Positions 24,976-35,126 of a DNA stretch of 64,000 nucleotides are shown piece after piece; position 1 is the stretch's first letter; each line of letters begins with the position of its first letter. The notes under the pieces are model-generated. The model had not been told where the DNA came from, searched no databases, and was given only the letters and a program-made list of their open reading frames with translations. Source of the stretch: Kribbella flavida DSM 17836. Lineage in GTDB: Bacteria; Actinomycetota; Actinomycetes; Propionibacteriales; Kribbellaceae. The stretch is from positions 6,014,001 to 6,078,000 of the forward strand of contig NC_013729.1 of assembly GCF_000024345.1 (NCBI RefSeq), read 5' to 3'. Position numbers and translations under genes: made by a program.

Positions 24976-27051
24976 TCAGCCGGCGACCAGCGACACGTCG
25001 TCGATCACGAAGCTGGTCTGCAGCGACGCGTCCTCCTGGCCGACGAACCTGACCGTGACCGTCTTGCCCTTGTACTGCGTCACGCTGAAGGTCTTCTGCA
25101 CGTAGGAGCTGCTCTTGTTCAGGTTCGACAAGGTGCCGAGCGTGGTCGTGGTGGCTCCGTCGACGATCTGCACCTTCACCGTGTCGTAGACCGTGGACGC
25201 CGTGGTCTCCGCGGTGTCGATCCGGATCCAGAACGACAGACTGGCCGCGGTCGCCGTGGCCGGGATGGCGACGGACTGGCCGAGGTTCTCGGTGCTCGAC
25301 CGGCCGTTGCCCTGCAGCCACGCCTTGTACGAACCGGTGCGAGCCGGCTTCGAGGTGCTGTTGGTGATCACGCCGGTGGTCCCGGTCCAGTTCACCGCGC
25401 CCGACTCGAAGCCGGGGTTGAGCAGCCGGTTGGTGCCGGTCGGCGGCTCGGGCTCGGTGCCACCACAGGCGGCGGCGCCGGCCGGCACGGAGATGGCGGA
25501 GAACGCGGCCTCGATGCCCTTGCACTGCGCCGAGTCGGGACCGTACAACTCCTTGGCCGAGTTGATCGCGCCTTCGCGGGCGTCGCGGTAGGTGCTGCCC
25601 GAGGTCAGCTTCGTGGTCAGCGTGCGGTACCAGACCTTGGCGGCGACGTCGCGGCCAACCGGCGTGATGGTGGCGCCGTTGCAGGCGGTGCTGGCGTGGG
25701 TGACCCCGCCGATGACCTTGCTGCCGGTGCCCTCGGAGGCCAGGTAGAACCAGTGGTTCAGCGGGCCGGAGGAGTAGTGCGGGTCCGCGCCGCTGACCGC
25801 GCTGCTCCAGCAATCGTAGCTGCGGCCGTCCTTGCTCGGCTTGTCCATGTAGCGCAGCGGAGTGCCGTTGCCGTTGATGTTGATCTTCTCGCCGATCAGG
25901 TAGTCACCCGGGTCGGAGGAGTTGTTGGCGGAGAACTCGACCGCGGTGCCGAAGATGTCCGAGGTCGACTCGTTCAGGCCGCCCGCGTCGCCGAAGTAGT
26001 TCAGGTCGGCGGTCGCCTCGGTGACACCGTGGCTCATCTCGTGGCCGGCCACGTCGATCGAGGTCAGCGGACGGGCGTTGCCGGCGCCGTCGCCGTACGT
26101 CATCTGGGTGCCGTCCCAGAACGCGTTCACGTAGGCGTTGCCGTAGTGCACGCGGGACCGCGCACCCTGGCCGTTGTTGAAGATGCCGCTGCGGCCGTGC
26201 ACGTTCTTGTAGTAGTCCCAGGTCAGCTGCGCGCCGAAGTGAGCGTCGACGCCGGCGGTCTGCCGGTTCGCGGTGGTGCCACTGCCCCAGGTGTCGTCGG
26301 GGTCGGTGAAGGTGGTTCCGGTGCCGGAGGTCGCGCCGTTCAGGTCGGTGGTGTGGCTGCCGCCGCGGGTCGGGTCGGACATCGTGAAGCTGCCCGAGGT
26401 GCCGATGAACACCGTGCCGGAGTACATCGAGTTGCCGGTGCCGGTCTTGATCTCGTCGTCCTGGGCGAGCACCGCGCCCGATCTGGCGTCGACGAACGTG
26501 TGCAGCACCGACGGCGTCTGGTCGGCCTTCACGCCGGTGGTGACGACCTCGTAGGCCAGCACGGGCTTGCCGGTGGCGGCGAAGACGATCAGCGCGCCCT
26601 TGGTGCTGGTGGCCTTGAACTCGGCGGCCTTCGCCCCCTTGCTGAGCGCCGCCGCCTGCGTCAGCGTCGGTTTCGTCGACGCGACCCCGATGTTCTTGGC
26701 GCCCCGGTTGTAGGTCACGCCGGCGATCGTGGCGCCCTTGCGCTTGATGATCAGGTCACCGCCGACGACCTTCAGGCCGTTGTAGGTCCGGTCGTAGTGC
26801 ACGAACTCGGTGCCGTCCGGGTCCTTCACCACGCCCCGGGGGTGCAGTTTCTCGCCGGCGGCGATGCCGAGCGCTGCGGCCGTCCGCGCGGTCAGCGCGG
26901 TCTCGGCCTGGACGGCGGCCGGCTCGTTGAAGCCGGATGCCGGGAGCGGGGCCGTCCGGTCGGCGGCTCCGGCGGGCGTGCCGGTGAACGACGCAGCCAG
27001 ACCCGCAGCTGCGACGACGGCCACCGCCCCTGCTGATGTCAGTCGTTTCAA
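24976..27051 (-). CDS. Secreted M4 thermolysin-type metalloprotease
   Basis: The 691-residue precursor has a signal peptide (cleavage after about residue 29), a FTP/PepSY-type propeptide (about 40-200), the M4 catalytic domain (about 205-530) and a C-terminal beta domain (541-691). Zinc ligands are His337 and His341 in HEMSH plus Glu361 in GLNEST; Glu338 is catalytic and His425 in DPHYSSG is the transition-state His. It would digest extracellular protein after propeptide removal. The start is TTG with GAGGAG eight bases upstream; the ATG inside that stretch is out of frame. The emfourin-like lipoprotein and M28 peptidase next to it suggest a protein-degrading locus. Confidence 0.95.
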   Translation of the reverse strand: MKRLTSAGAVAVVAAAGLAASFTGTPAGAADRTAPLPASGFNEPAAVQAETALTARTAAALGIAAGEKLHPRGVVKDPDGTEFVHYDRTYNGLKVVGGDLIIKRKGATIAGVTYNRGAKNIGVASTKPTLTQAAALSKGAKAAEFKATSTKGALIVFAATGKPVLAYEVVTTGVKADQTPSVLHTFVDARSGAVLAQDDEIKTGTGNSMYSGTVFIGTSGSFTMSDPTRGGSHTTDLNGATSGTGTTFTDPDDTWGSGTTANRQTAGVDAHFGAQLTWDYYKNVHGRSGIFNNGQGARSRVHYGNAYVNAFWDGTQMTYGDGAGNARPLTSIDVAGHEMSHGVTEATADLNYFGDAGGLNESTSDIFGTAVEFSANNSSDPGDYLIGEKININGNGTPLRYMDKPSKDGRSYDCWSSAVSGADPHYSSGPLNHWFYLASEGTGSKVIGGVTHASTACNGATITPVGRDVAAKVWYRTLTTKLTSGSTYRDAREGAINSAKELYGPDSAQCKGIEAAFSAISVPAGAAACGGTEPEPPTGTNRLLNPGFESGAVNWTGTTGVITNSTSKPARTGSYKAWLQGNGRSSTENLGQSVAIPATATAASLSFWIRIDTAETTASTVYDTVKVQIVDGATTTTLGTLSNLNKSSSYVQKTFSVTQYKGKTVTVRFVGQEDASLQTSFVIDDVSLVAG
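24979..25431 (-). repeat. Duplicated 151-codon C-terminal domain (M4 copy)
   Basis: Second copy of the domain described at 23425-23877. It is jelly-roll-like in pattern (GSYKAWLQGNG, LSFWIRIDTAET, YKGKTVTVRFVGQEDAS), as in carbohydrate- or substrate-binding modules attached to secreted enzymes. In both proteins it follows a PPTGT linker. Confidence 0.85.
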
Positions 27052-27149
27052 GACAACATCTCCTCACGGTGTGGTCGCTGTTTGGGCGCAACGACCAATT
27101 CAGTTGGGGACGCCGGACGTGCTGGCCCAGCAGTGCCACTGCTCACGTG

Positions 27150-27164
27150 TGACACTGTGTGTCA
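27150..27164. promoter_or_regulatory. Palindrome upstream of the M4 protease gene
   Basis: TGACAC-TGT-GTGTCA is a perfect inverted repeat about 100 bases upstream of the M4 start, in a spacer less GC-rich than the genes. It is a candidate operator; nothing nearby identifies the regulator. Confidence 0.4.
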
Positions 27165-27275
27165 GTACATGCGAGTTCTGTTACATCCGACTGAGGGAGG
27201 ACTCTCCGCCCCAGGGCGTGCGGAGTCAAGGGAATGTCCCGAAACGACAGGGAAAACCCGCACTGGCCCGCGTTG

Positions 27276-29288
<2,013 letters not shown>

Positions 29289-29344
29289 ACCCCCACGGTT
29301 GCACAGGCCGCCAGGTCCCAAACAGCCGCCCGGCCAGGTGCGGG

Positions 29345-30373
29345 TCAAATGGCCTGGGAGGCCGCGACCGAGAGGCCGAGGGCGGCGGACATGATGAGCA
29401 GCTCGGCGGCGACGAGTTGCCAGAAGCGGGGGCCGGGTTCGATCAGGTTGCTGACGACCTGGCGGCGGTGGATCCAGCCGCCGAGGATGAGCACGGCGAA
29501 GACGACGGTCTTGGCGAGCAGCAGGGCGGCGTACGGGTCGGTGGTGAGGATGCCGGGCACGGCGTCGAAGCCGCCGGCGCGGGCGGCCAGGCGGCCGGCG
29601 CCGCTGAGCAGGCCGCTGACCAGGACGGTGATCGAGGAGATCAGGGCGACCTGGCTGAAGCGCTCGAGCACGTACGGCAGGCCGTCGCGGCTGGCGCGGC
29701 CGTAGCGGACCAGGCCGGCCAGGCCGCCGACCCAGCTGGTGGCGGCGATCACGTGCAGGACCAGGGCCGCGCCGGCGACGACGACGTACGCCTCGTTGCG
29801 CGGGTACGCCGTCAGCGCGGGCGGGATCAGCGCGGTCACCGCGACCAGTACGCCGAGGCCGGCGGCCGACGCCGTCTGCACCTGACGGACGCCGACGGCC
29901 ACGGCGACGACCAGGATGCCGGTGATCAGCAAGGCCTTGACCTCGGGCACGCCGAGCGCGTCGTCGAGGCGGTAGCGCAGCAGGTTGACCGGGGTGTTCA
30001 GCAGGATCGCCGCGGTGACGACCGCGCCGGCGAACGCGGCGACGGCCCAGATGACCGCGGCGTTGCCGGCGTCGCGCACCGCGCGCCGGCCCTGCGTGCC
30101 GAGCGGACCTCCGTCGGTGCGCAGCAGCACGACGGCCGCGAGCAGCCCGCCCGCGCAGCCCACCGTCGCCAGCGTGGTCAGCAGCCGGAAGAACGGCAGC
30201 AGCCAGTGCACGAACTCGCCCGGACCACCGATGCCCAGACCTTGGTCCCGCGGTTCACTGTCGGCGGCGTAAAGCGCGACCACCAGGGCCAGCGACGCGA
30301 CCGCCATCGAACTGAGACCACCCGCGACCAGGCGTCCGGGCATCCGGTGCCGGGCGGCGCGGGTCGCGGTCAC
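29345..30373 (-). CDS. CopD family copper-resistance membrane protein
   Basis: A 342-residue protein with eight or nine membrane segments and the CopD core: WVGGLAGLVRYG, ERFSQVALISSITVLVSGLLS and TTDPYAALLLAKTVVFAVLILGG (read in pieces). CopD proteins are associated with copper uptake or tolerance across the cytoplasmic membrane. No CopC domain is fused or adjacent. The GTG start has GAGGGCGGGA upstream. A consensus -10 (TATAGT) inside a palindromic operator lies 40 bases further upstream, pointing to tight repression. Confidence 0.88.
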   Translation of the reverse strand: MTATRAARHRMPGRLVAGGLSSMAVASLALVVALYAADSEPRDQGLGIGGPGEFVHWLLPFFRLLTTLATVGCAGGLLAAVVLLRTDGGPLGTQGRRAVRDAGNAAVIWAVAAFAGAVVTAAILLNTPVNLLRYRLDDALGVPEVKALLITGILVVAVAVGVRQVQTASAAGLGVLVAVTALIPPALTAYPRNEAYVVVAGAALVLHVIAATSWVGGLAGLVRYGRASRDGLPYVLERFSQVALISSITVLVSGLLSGAGRLAARAGGFDAVPGILTTDPYAALLLAKTVVFAVLILGGWIHRRQVVSNLIEPGPRFWQLVAAELLIMSAALGLSVAASQAI

Positions 30374-30407
30374 TGAGCGATCCCGCCCTCGGCACGGTTG
30401 GACACGC

Positions 30408-30432
30408 GCTCACTATAGGTGAGCTAGCTCAC
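30408..30432 (-). promoter_or_regulatory. Operator and -10 of the copD gene
   Basis: Three alternating half-sites GCTCAC, GTGAGC and GCTCAC lie at 30408, 30419 and 30427. The last two make the perfect 14-base palindrome GTGAGCTAGCTCAC (30419-30432); the first two are spaced by TATAG. The minus-strand TATAGT (30417-30412) is a consensus -10 within it. This is not a CsoR-type copper box. Confidence 0.65.
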
Positions 30433-30558
30433 GTCGGGGGCACGCGACACCCGGTCGCGACCCCGGCGTGGCGCACGGTGGCCGAAACGTGACGTGCCGT
30501 GGCCGATCATTGCCCTCGGCATCGACCCGCGTTCGGTCGAGAAACCCTGCCGCAGCAA

Positions 30559-30891
30559 CTACTCCCGAGCGCGTCCGCGGTCCGGACCCGAGGCGGCCTC
30601 GTCAGTCGTCGTCGGAGCGGCAGCGCCAGCCGGGGCCGGTGAGCTGGGCTCCGTCGGCTGGTCGCCGGACGGTGCTGGGGCGTCCGCAGTGGCGTCCGCG
30701 GGAGTGGTCCGTCCATCGGTGGGGTCGAAGTCGATCCTCTTCAGCTGCTTGGCCATGCTGCGCCACAGCAGCACCGTGGCGGCACCGAGCGCCAGCACGA
30801 TGAGCAGCGCGATCCATCCGGGCTTGACCGTGTTCGGGTCGATCTCGCCCATCGGGAGCACGGTCGTCGGAAGAAGGGTCGTCGCGGTCAC
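30559..30891 (-). CDS. Small single-pass membrane protein
   Basis: This 110-residue protein has one hydrophobic segment (about residues 26-45, in PGWIALLIVLALGAATVLLW), a basic juxtamembrane stretch RSMAKQLKRIDFD and a disordered acidic Pro/Ala/Thr tail. Similar short proteins accompany mca in actinobacteria. It follows mca by 31 bases in the same direction, so they are probably cotranscribed. The GTG at 30891 is used; an ATG at 30852 lacks a ribosome site. Function unknown. Confidence 0.68.
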   Translation of the reverse strand: MTATTLLPTTVLPMGEIDPNTVKPGWIALLIVLALGAATVLLWRSMAKQLKRIDFDPTDGRTTPADATADAPAPSGDQPTEPSSPAPAGAAAPTTTDEAASGPDRGRARE

Positions 30892-30922
30892 CCGGCCAGT
30901 GTCTCACTGTCCCCACCCGCCG

Positions 30923-31786
30923 TCAGCGCAGCCCCGCGAACAGGTCGTTCTCGGGGATCTCCGACTCGACCAGGCTCCGGGCCAGCTCGTAGTCCTCGGT
31001 GGGCCAGGCCTCCTGGTGAACCTCCAGCGGTACGGCGAACCACGCGCCGTCAGGGTCGATCTGCGTCGCGTGCGCCAGCAACGCCCGGTCGCGCACCCCG
31101 AAGTACTGCGCGCACTCCACCCGGGTGGTGATCCGGCGCTCGTTCTCCGGATCGGGCTTCCAGTCGTCCAGCCGCTCGGCGTACGGCGACTCCAGGCCGC
31201 GGGCCAGCATCGCGTCGTGCAGCGCCTTCATCCGCTCGCGGTGGAAGGTGTGGTGGTAGTACAGCTTCAGCGGCTGCCACGGCGCCCCCAGTTCGGGGTA
31301 GGCGTCCTGGTCCCCGGCCGCCTCGAACGCGGCGACGGTGATCTGGTGGCACATCACGTGGTCCGGGTGCGGGTAGCCACCGTTCTCGTCGTACGTCGTG
31401 ACGACCTGCGGGCGGAACTCGCGGATCAGCTTCACCAGCGGCGCGGCGGCGTCCTCCACCTTCTGCGCGGCGAAGCAGCCCTCGGGCAGCGGCGGCAGCG
31501 GATCGCCCTCGGGGAACCCGGAGTCGACCCAGCCGAGCCACTCCTGCCGGATGCCCAGGATCTCGCGGGCCGCGTCCATCTCGCGGCGGCGGATCTCGGC
31601 CATGTTCGCGAGCACGTCGGGCCGGTCCATCTTCGGGTTCAGGATCGAGCCACGTTCACCGCCGGTGCAGGTGGCCACCATCACGTCGACGCCTTCGGCC
31701 ACGTACCGGGCGGTCGAGGCGGCGCCCTTGCTGGACTCGTCGTCGGGGTGGGCATGGACATGCAGCAGGCGAAGATCTTCGGTCAC
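30923..31786 (-). CDS. mca: Mycothiol S-conjugate amidase
   Basis: Mca cleaves mycothiol conjugates of electrophiles and antibiotics, releasing a mercapturic acid for export and glucosaminyl-inositol for recycling. The 287-residue LmbE-fold protein has the zinc motif AHPDDESSKGA at residues 12-22 and the third ligand region GGYPHPDHVMCHQ. The conserved KMDRPDVLANMAEIRR stretch separates Mca from the deacetylase MshB. GTG at 31786 gives the usual N-terminus; a TTG at 31795 is possible. Its presence shows that the organism uses mycothiol as its low-molecular-weight thiol. It is divergent from the DUF4307 gene. Confidence 0.93.
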   Translation of the reverse strand: MTEDLRLLHVHAHPDDESSKGAASTARYVAEGVDVMVATCTGGERGSILNPKMDRPDVLANMAEIRRREMDAAREILGIRQEWLGWVDSGFPEGDPLPPLPEGCFAAQKVEDAAAPLVKLIREFRPQVVTTYDENGGYPHPDHVMCHQITVAAFEAAGDQDAYPELGAPWQPLKLYYHHTFHRERMKALHDAMLARGLESPYAERLDDWKPDPENERRITTRVECAQYFGVRDRALLAHATQIDPDGAWFAVPLEVHQEAWPTEDYELARSLVESEIPENDLFAGLR

Positions 31787-31821
31787 AAGACACAATGGTC
31801 CTCCAAGCCCGAGGAGACCCG

Positions 31822-32238
31822 TTGACCGACCCAGCCGCGACCGACCTGGACGCCCGCTACGGCCGTACGCCGCGCGGCCGCCGACCCCTGCTGCTGGTGG
31901 TGATCGGCGTGCTCGCGGCGGTCGCGCTGGCCTGGTTGCTCCGGGTCGCCTACATCCAGTCGACGCCGGAGGTGTCGTCCCGGCTGCTGACCTTCTCGGT
32001 CACCTCGGACACCTCCGCCACCGCGACCGTCCAGGTCGAGCGGCGCAAGTCCGTCGAGGCGTCCTGCCGGCTGCAGGCCAAGGCCGCCGACTTCTCGATC
32101 GTCGGAGAGTTGACCCTCACAGTGCCTGCCGACTCAGCGCGCAAGCAGGTTCTGCCGGCGACGCTGAGCACGCAGCGCACGGCCACGTCGGTGGTGCTGA
32201 TCGGCTGCACGACCCCGGGCAACGCCCGGCCGCACTAG
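31822..32238 (+). CDS. DUF4307 domain membrane protein
   Basis: The 138-residue protein has a short cytoplasmic tail starting TDPAATDLDARYGR, one membrane helix (about residues 23-45) and an outside beta domain (about 50-130). This matches DUF4307, whose genes regularly sit opposite mca in actinobacteria. The start is TTG at 31822 with GAGGAG five bases upstream; frames extending to 31795 would run into the mca promoter. Function is unknown. Confidence 0.85.
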   Translation: MTDPAATDLDARYGRTPRGRRPLLLVVIGVLAAVALAWLLRVAYIQSTPEVSSRLLTFSVTSDTSATATVQVERRKSVEASCRLQAKAADFSIVGELTLTVPADSARKQVLPATLSTQRTATSVVLIGCTTPGNARPH

Positions 32239-32393
32239 GCTTGGGACGCCGCTCCGGGGTAACCGGTGGCCGGGACAGAACGTCCGCAGTACGGACAGGT
32301 GCTCGGTGATCGGCCGGTGGCAATCGAAAAGCGAGCACAGCTGCCCGCTTTTTGAGACGGCACGGAACTGTGGGGTTCCGGGGCCGTTCTTGC

Positions 32394-32399
32394 TACGCT
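32394..32399 (+). promoter_or_regulatory. Extended -10 of greA
   Basis: TGC followed by TACGCT forms an extended -10 box, giving a leader of about 65 bases before the GTG at 32472. No strong -35 is visible at the expected distance. Confidence 0.45.
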
Positions 32400-32471
32400 C
32401 AGAGGATTGGTCGCCGTCGACGACGGCGGCCAGAGGCTTTTCTACCCATCCCACGACCCGAGGAGCAGCCC

Positions 32472-32981
32472 GTGACGCAGAACATTCAGGACAGCGTTGT
32501 CTGGCTGACGCAGGATGGCTACGACCAGCTGAAGTCCGAGCTCGAGCACCTGAAGGGCCCGGCCCGCGCCGAGATCACCCAGCGGATCAGCGAGGCCCGG
32601 GACGAGGGCGACCTCAAGGAGAACGGCGGCTACCACGCCGCCAAGGACGAGCAGGGCAAGATCGAGGCCCGGATCCGTCAACTGGAGGACATGCTGCGTC
32701 GCGCCCGCGTCGGCGAGACCCCGAAGGACGACGGCGTCGTCGAGCCCGGCATGAAGGTCTCCATCACGTTCGCCGGTGACGACGACGTCGAGACGTTCCT
32801 GCTCGGCTCCCGCGAACTGCTCGCCCTGGACACGTCGGTCGACATCGACGTGTACTCCCCGCAGAGCCCGCTCGGCGCCGCGATCATGGGCAAGAAGAAG
32901 GGCGACAAGGCCACCTACGAGGCCCCGAACGGCAAGGACGTGACGGTCGAGATCGTCGCCGCGGAGCCCTTCACCGGCTAG
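32472..32981 (+). CDS. greA: Transcription elongation factor GreA
   Basis: GreA enters the RNA polymerase secondary channel and stimulates cleavage of backtracked RNA. The 169-residue protein has the N-terminal coiled coil (about 10-85), with the acidic tip ARDEGDLKENGGYHAAKDEQ, and a C-terminal FKBP-like domain ending with SPLGAAIMGKKKGDKATYEAP. Both are intact. GTG at 32472 has GAGGAG upstream at normal spacing; the longer in-frame extension is Arg-rich and crosses the promoter. A strong terminator follows, so it is monocistronic. Confidence 0.96.
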   Translation: MTQNIQDSVVWLTQDGYDQLKSELEHLKGPARAEITQRISEARDEGDLKENGGYHAAKDEQGKIEARIRQLEDMLRRARVGETPKDDGVVEPGMKVSITFAGDDDVETFLLGSRELLALDTSVDIDVYSPQSPLGAAIMGKKKGDKATYEAPNGKDVTVEIVAAEPFTG

Positions 32982-32997
32982 GACACAAACGCACAAG

Positions 32998-33034
32998 AGC
33001 GCCCCGGTGGAGTCCACCGGGGCGCTGTTGTTTT
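32998..33034. terminator. Intrinsic terminator after greA
   Basis: AGCGCCCCGGTGG and CCACCGGGGCGCT form a 13-base perfect stem with an AGT loop, followed by GTTGTTTT. It also lies past the end of the convergent ABC permease gene and may serve both. Confidence 0.92.
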
Positions 33035-33099
33035 CCAGCTTTCAGCCCGTACGCCGGCCGCCCGCTGCGTTCGCGAGCGGCCGGCGCCCGGGTCCCGCG

Positions 33100-33954
33100 T
33101 CAGTGCCCGGTGGCCCGGCGGTACTTGCGGACCGCCAGCGGGGCGAAGACGCCGATGATGACCGCGCACCAGATCAGGCTGAGCCAGACCGGGTGCTGGG
33201 CCGGGAAGCCGTCCGGGCTGGCGAACGGCGACGGGTTGCCGAACAGGTGCCGGCAGGCCGCGACGATCGAGGAGATCGGGTTCCACTCCGCGATCGGCTG
33301 CAGCCCGCTCGGCAGGTTCGGCGTCGGCACGAACGCGTTGGACAGGAAGGTCAGCGGGAACAGCCAGATCAGTCCCGCCGACGCGGCCACTTCCGGGCTG
33401 CCCACCGACAGCCCGATCAGCGCGCCTACCCAGAGCATCGCGAACGCGAACAGCAGCAGGATCGCGAACGCCGCCAGCGCCTGGCCGAAGCCGTTGTGCC
33501 AGCGCCAGCCGACGATGAAGCCGCAGACCACCATCACCAGCATCACGAACGCGTTGAACACCACGTCGCCGATCACCCGCCCGGCGATCACCCCCGACCG
33601 CGCCATCGGCAGCGACCGGAACCGGTCGATCAGGCCCTTGGACATGTCGTCGGCGAGCCCGACGCTGGCCGAGGCGACCGCGAACGCCATCGTCTGGGCG
33701 AAGATCCCGGACATCAGGAACTCCCGGTAGGCCCGTGCGCCGGGGAAGCCGGGGATCGGGATCGCGTTGCCGAACACGTACGCGAACAGCAGCACGAACA
33801 TGATCGGCTGGATCGTCGCGTAGATCAGCATGTCCGGCGTGCGCGGGATCCGCTTCAGCGTCCGCCAGGCCAGGATCCCGGCGTCGGTGACCGCCCGGCC
33901 GAACCGGTTGTCGCTGGTGCTCGCGCCGGCGTCCGGCGCGTTCGTCGTACTCAT
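33100..33954 (-). CDS. ABC-2 type export permease (DrrB-like)
   Basis: The 284-residue protein has six membrane segments and the ABC-2 permease signature, including the LMSGIFAQTMAFAVASASVGLADDMSKG region and a late SNAFVPTPNLPSGLQPIAEWNP loop. It forms the channel of an exporter with the ATPase encoded directly upstream; the ATPase stop overlaps this ATG as ATGA. DrrAB-type pairs export hydrophobic drugs or lipids. No biosynthetic genes are near, so a self-protection or lipid-export role cannot be chosen. Confidence 0.92.
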   Translation of the reverse strand: MSTTNAPDAGASTSDNRFGRAVTDAGILAWRTLKRIPRTPDMLIYATIQPIMFVLLFAYVFGNAIPIPGFPGARAYREFLMSGIFAQTMAFAVASASVGLADDMSKGLIDRFRSLPMARSGVIAGRVIGDVVFNAFVMLVMVVCGFIVGWRWHNGFGQALAAFAILLLFAFAMLWVGALIGLSVGSPEVAASAGLIWLFPLTFLSNAFVPTPNLPSGLQPIAEWNPISSIVAACRHLFGNPSPFASPDGFPAQHPVWLSLIWCAVIIGVFAPLAVRKYRRATGH

Positions 33955-34967
33955 GCCCGTCCCTTCGTCGCGATCGCGGCGGACTCGTCGGCCACGGTGT
34001 CGGGGTTGTCGGTCGCGTGCCCGGTCAGCGACAGGAACACGTCGTCCAGCGTGGGCCGCCGCAGGCCGATGTCGGCGATCCGCAGACCGGCGCCGTCCAG
34101 CGTGCGGATCACCTCGACCAGGGCTGCCGACCCGCCCGGCGCCGGCAGCGTGATCCGCTTGTTGTGCTCGTCGATCGTGGTCGCGTCCGGGTCGCTCACG
34201 TTCAGCGCCGCGGTCAGCAGGTCGAGCGCGTGCCGGGTGGCGTCCGGGTCGTGCACGACGACCTCGATCCGCTCACCGCCGACCTTGGCCTTCAGCTCGT
34301 CGGCCGTGCCGCGCGCGATCACCGAGCCGTGGTCGACGACCGCGATGCTGTCGGCCAGCTCGTCGGCCTCCTCCAGGTACTGCGTGGTGAGCAGGATCGT
34401 CACCCCTTCGCTGACCCGGTCGCGAATGATCTTCCACAGGTCGAGCCGGCTGCGCGGGTCGAGCCCGGTGGTCGGCTCGTCCAGGAACAGCACCTTCGGG
34501 TGCGCGATCAGTGAGCCGGCCAGGTCGAGCCGGCGGCGCATACCGCCGGAGTACGTCTTGAGGATCCGGTCCGCGGCCTCGGTGAGGTCGAAGATCTCCA
34601 GCAGCTCGTCGGCCCGCTGCTTGGCCTGCTGGCTGCTCAACCGGTAGAGCCGGCCGAACATCCACAGGTTCTCCCGGCCGGTGAGCAGCTCGTCGACCGC
34701 GGCGTACTGGCCGGACAGCCCGACCAGCTGCCGGACGGTGTCGGCCTCTTTCACCACGTCGTGGCCGAGCACCCGGGCACTTCCTTCGTCCGGTGCCATC
34801 AGCGTGGTCAGCACGCGCACCGTGGTGGTCTTGCCGGCGCCGTTCGGCCCGAGCAGGCCGAGCACGGTCCCCTCCGGCACCTCCAAGTCGATGCCGTCCA
34901 GCGCCTTCACCGTGTTCTTTCGGGATTTGAACGTCTTCACGAGGCCGGTCGCCTCGACAGCAGCCAT
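33951..34967 (-). CDS. ABC exporter ATPase (DrrA-like)
   Basis: A 338-residue nucleotide-binding subunit with Walker A GPNGAGKTTT, Q-loop SGQYAAVDELLTG, signature YSGGMRRRLDLA and Walker B VLFLDEPTTGLDPRS. The C-terminal 100 residues, ending with the RRPTLDDVFLSLTG motif, are typical of the daunorubicin-resistance type. ATG at 34967 has GAAAGGGG before it. The promoter spacer is shared with the divergent MFS gene and contains TTGCAG-16-TAACGT on the minus strand. Confidence 0.94.
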   Translation of the reverse strand: MAAVEATGLVKTFKSRKNTVKALDGIDLEVPEGTVLGLLGPNGAGKTTTVRVLTTLMAPDEGSARVLGHDVVKEADTVRQLVGLSGQYAAVDELLTGRENLWMFGRLYRLSSQQAKQRADELLEIFDLTEAADRILKTYSGGMRRRLDLAGSLIAHPKVLFLDEPTTGLDPRSRLDLWKIIRDRVSEGVTILLTTQYLEEADELADSIAVVDHGSVIARGTADELKAKVGGERIEVVVHDPDATRHALDLLTAALNVSDPDATTIDEHNKRITLPAPGGSAALVEVIRTLDGAGLRIADIGLRRPTLDDVFLSLTGHATDNPDTVADESAAIATKGRA

Positions 34968-34989
34968 CCCGCCGCCCCTTTCGCAGATG

Positions 34990-35126
34990 TGATGCAAAGC
35001 ACGTACGTTAGCAGTTATATAAGTCACTGCAACTACTTACTTGCCAGCGTAAACCTGCGTCAGGTCGACTCAACTTTGTTGACATTGAGTCGACAAGGCT
35101 CAATTCTGCGGTCTACCGTCCCGGAC
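34990..35126. promoter_or_regulatory. Divergent operator region of ABC and MFS exporters
   Basis: This spacer is the most A/T-rich stretch of its neighbourhood. GTCGACTCAA (35064-35073) and TTGAGTCGAC (35085-35094) form a perfect 10-base inverted repeat around a consensus -35 TTGACA (35079-35084). A second near-palindrome AGTTATATAAGT lies near 35012, over the ABC promoter. TACCGT at 35114-35119 is seven bases before the MFS ATG. Confidence 0.6.

Noticed and set aside
22636..27036. A 1466-codon open frame on the plus strand across the protease genes
   Set aside because: It is the antisense shadow of two clear protease genes; its translation is Arg/Gly/Val-rich low-complexity with no motif.
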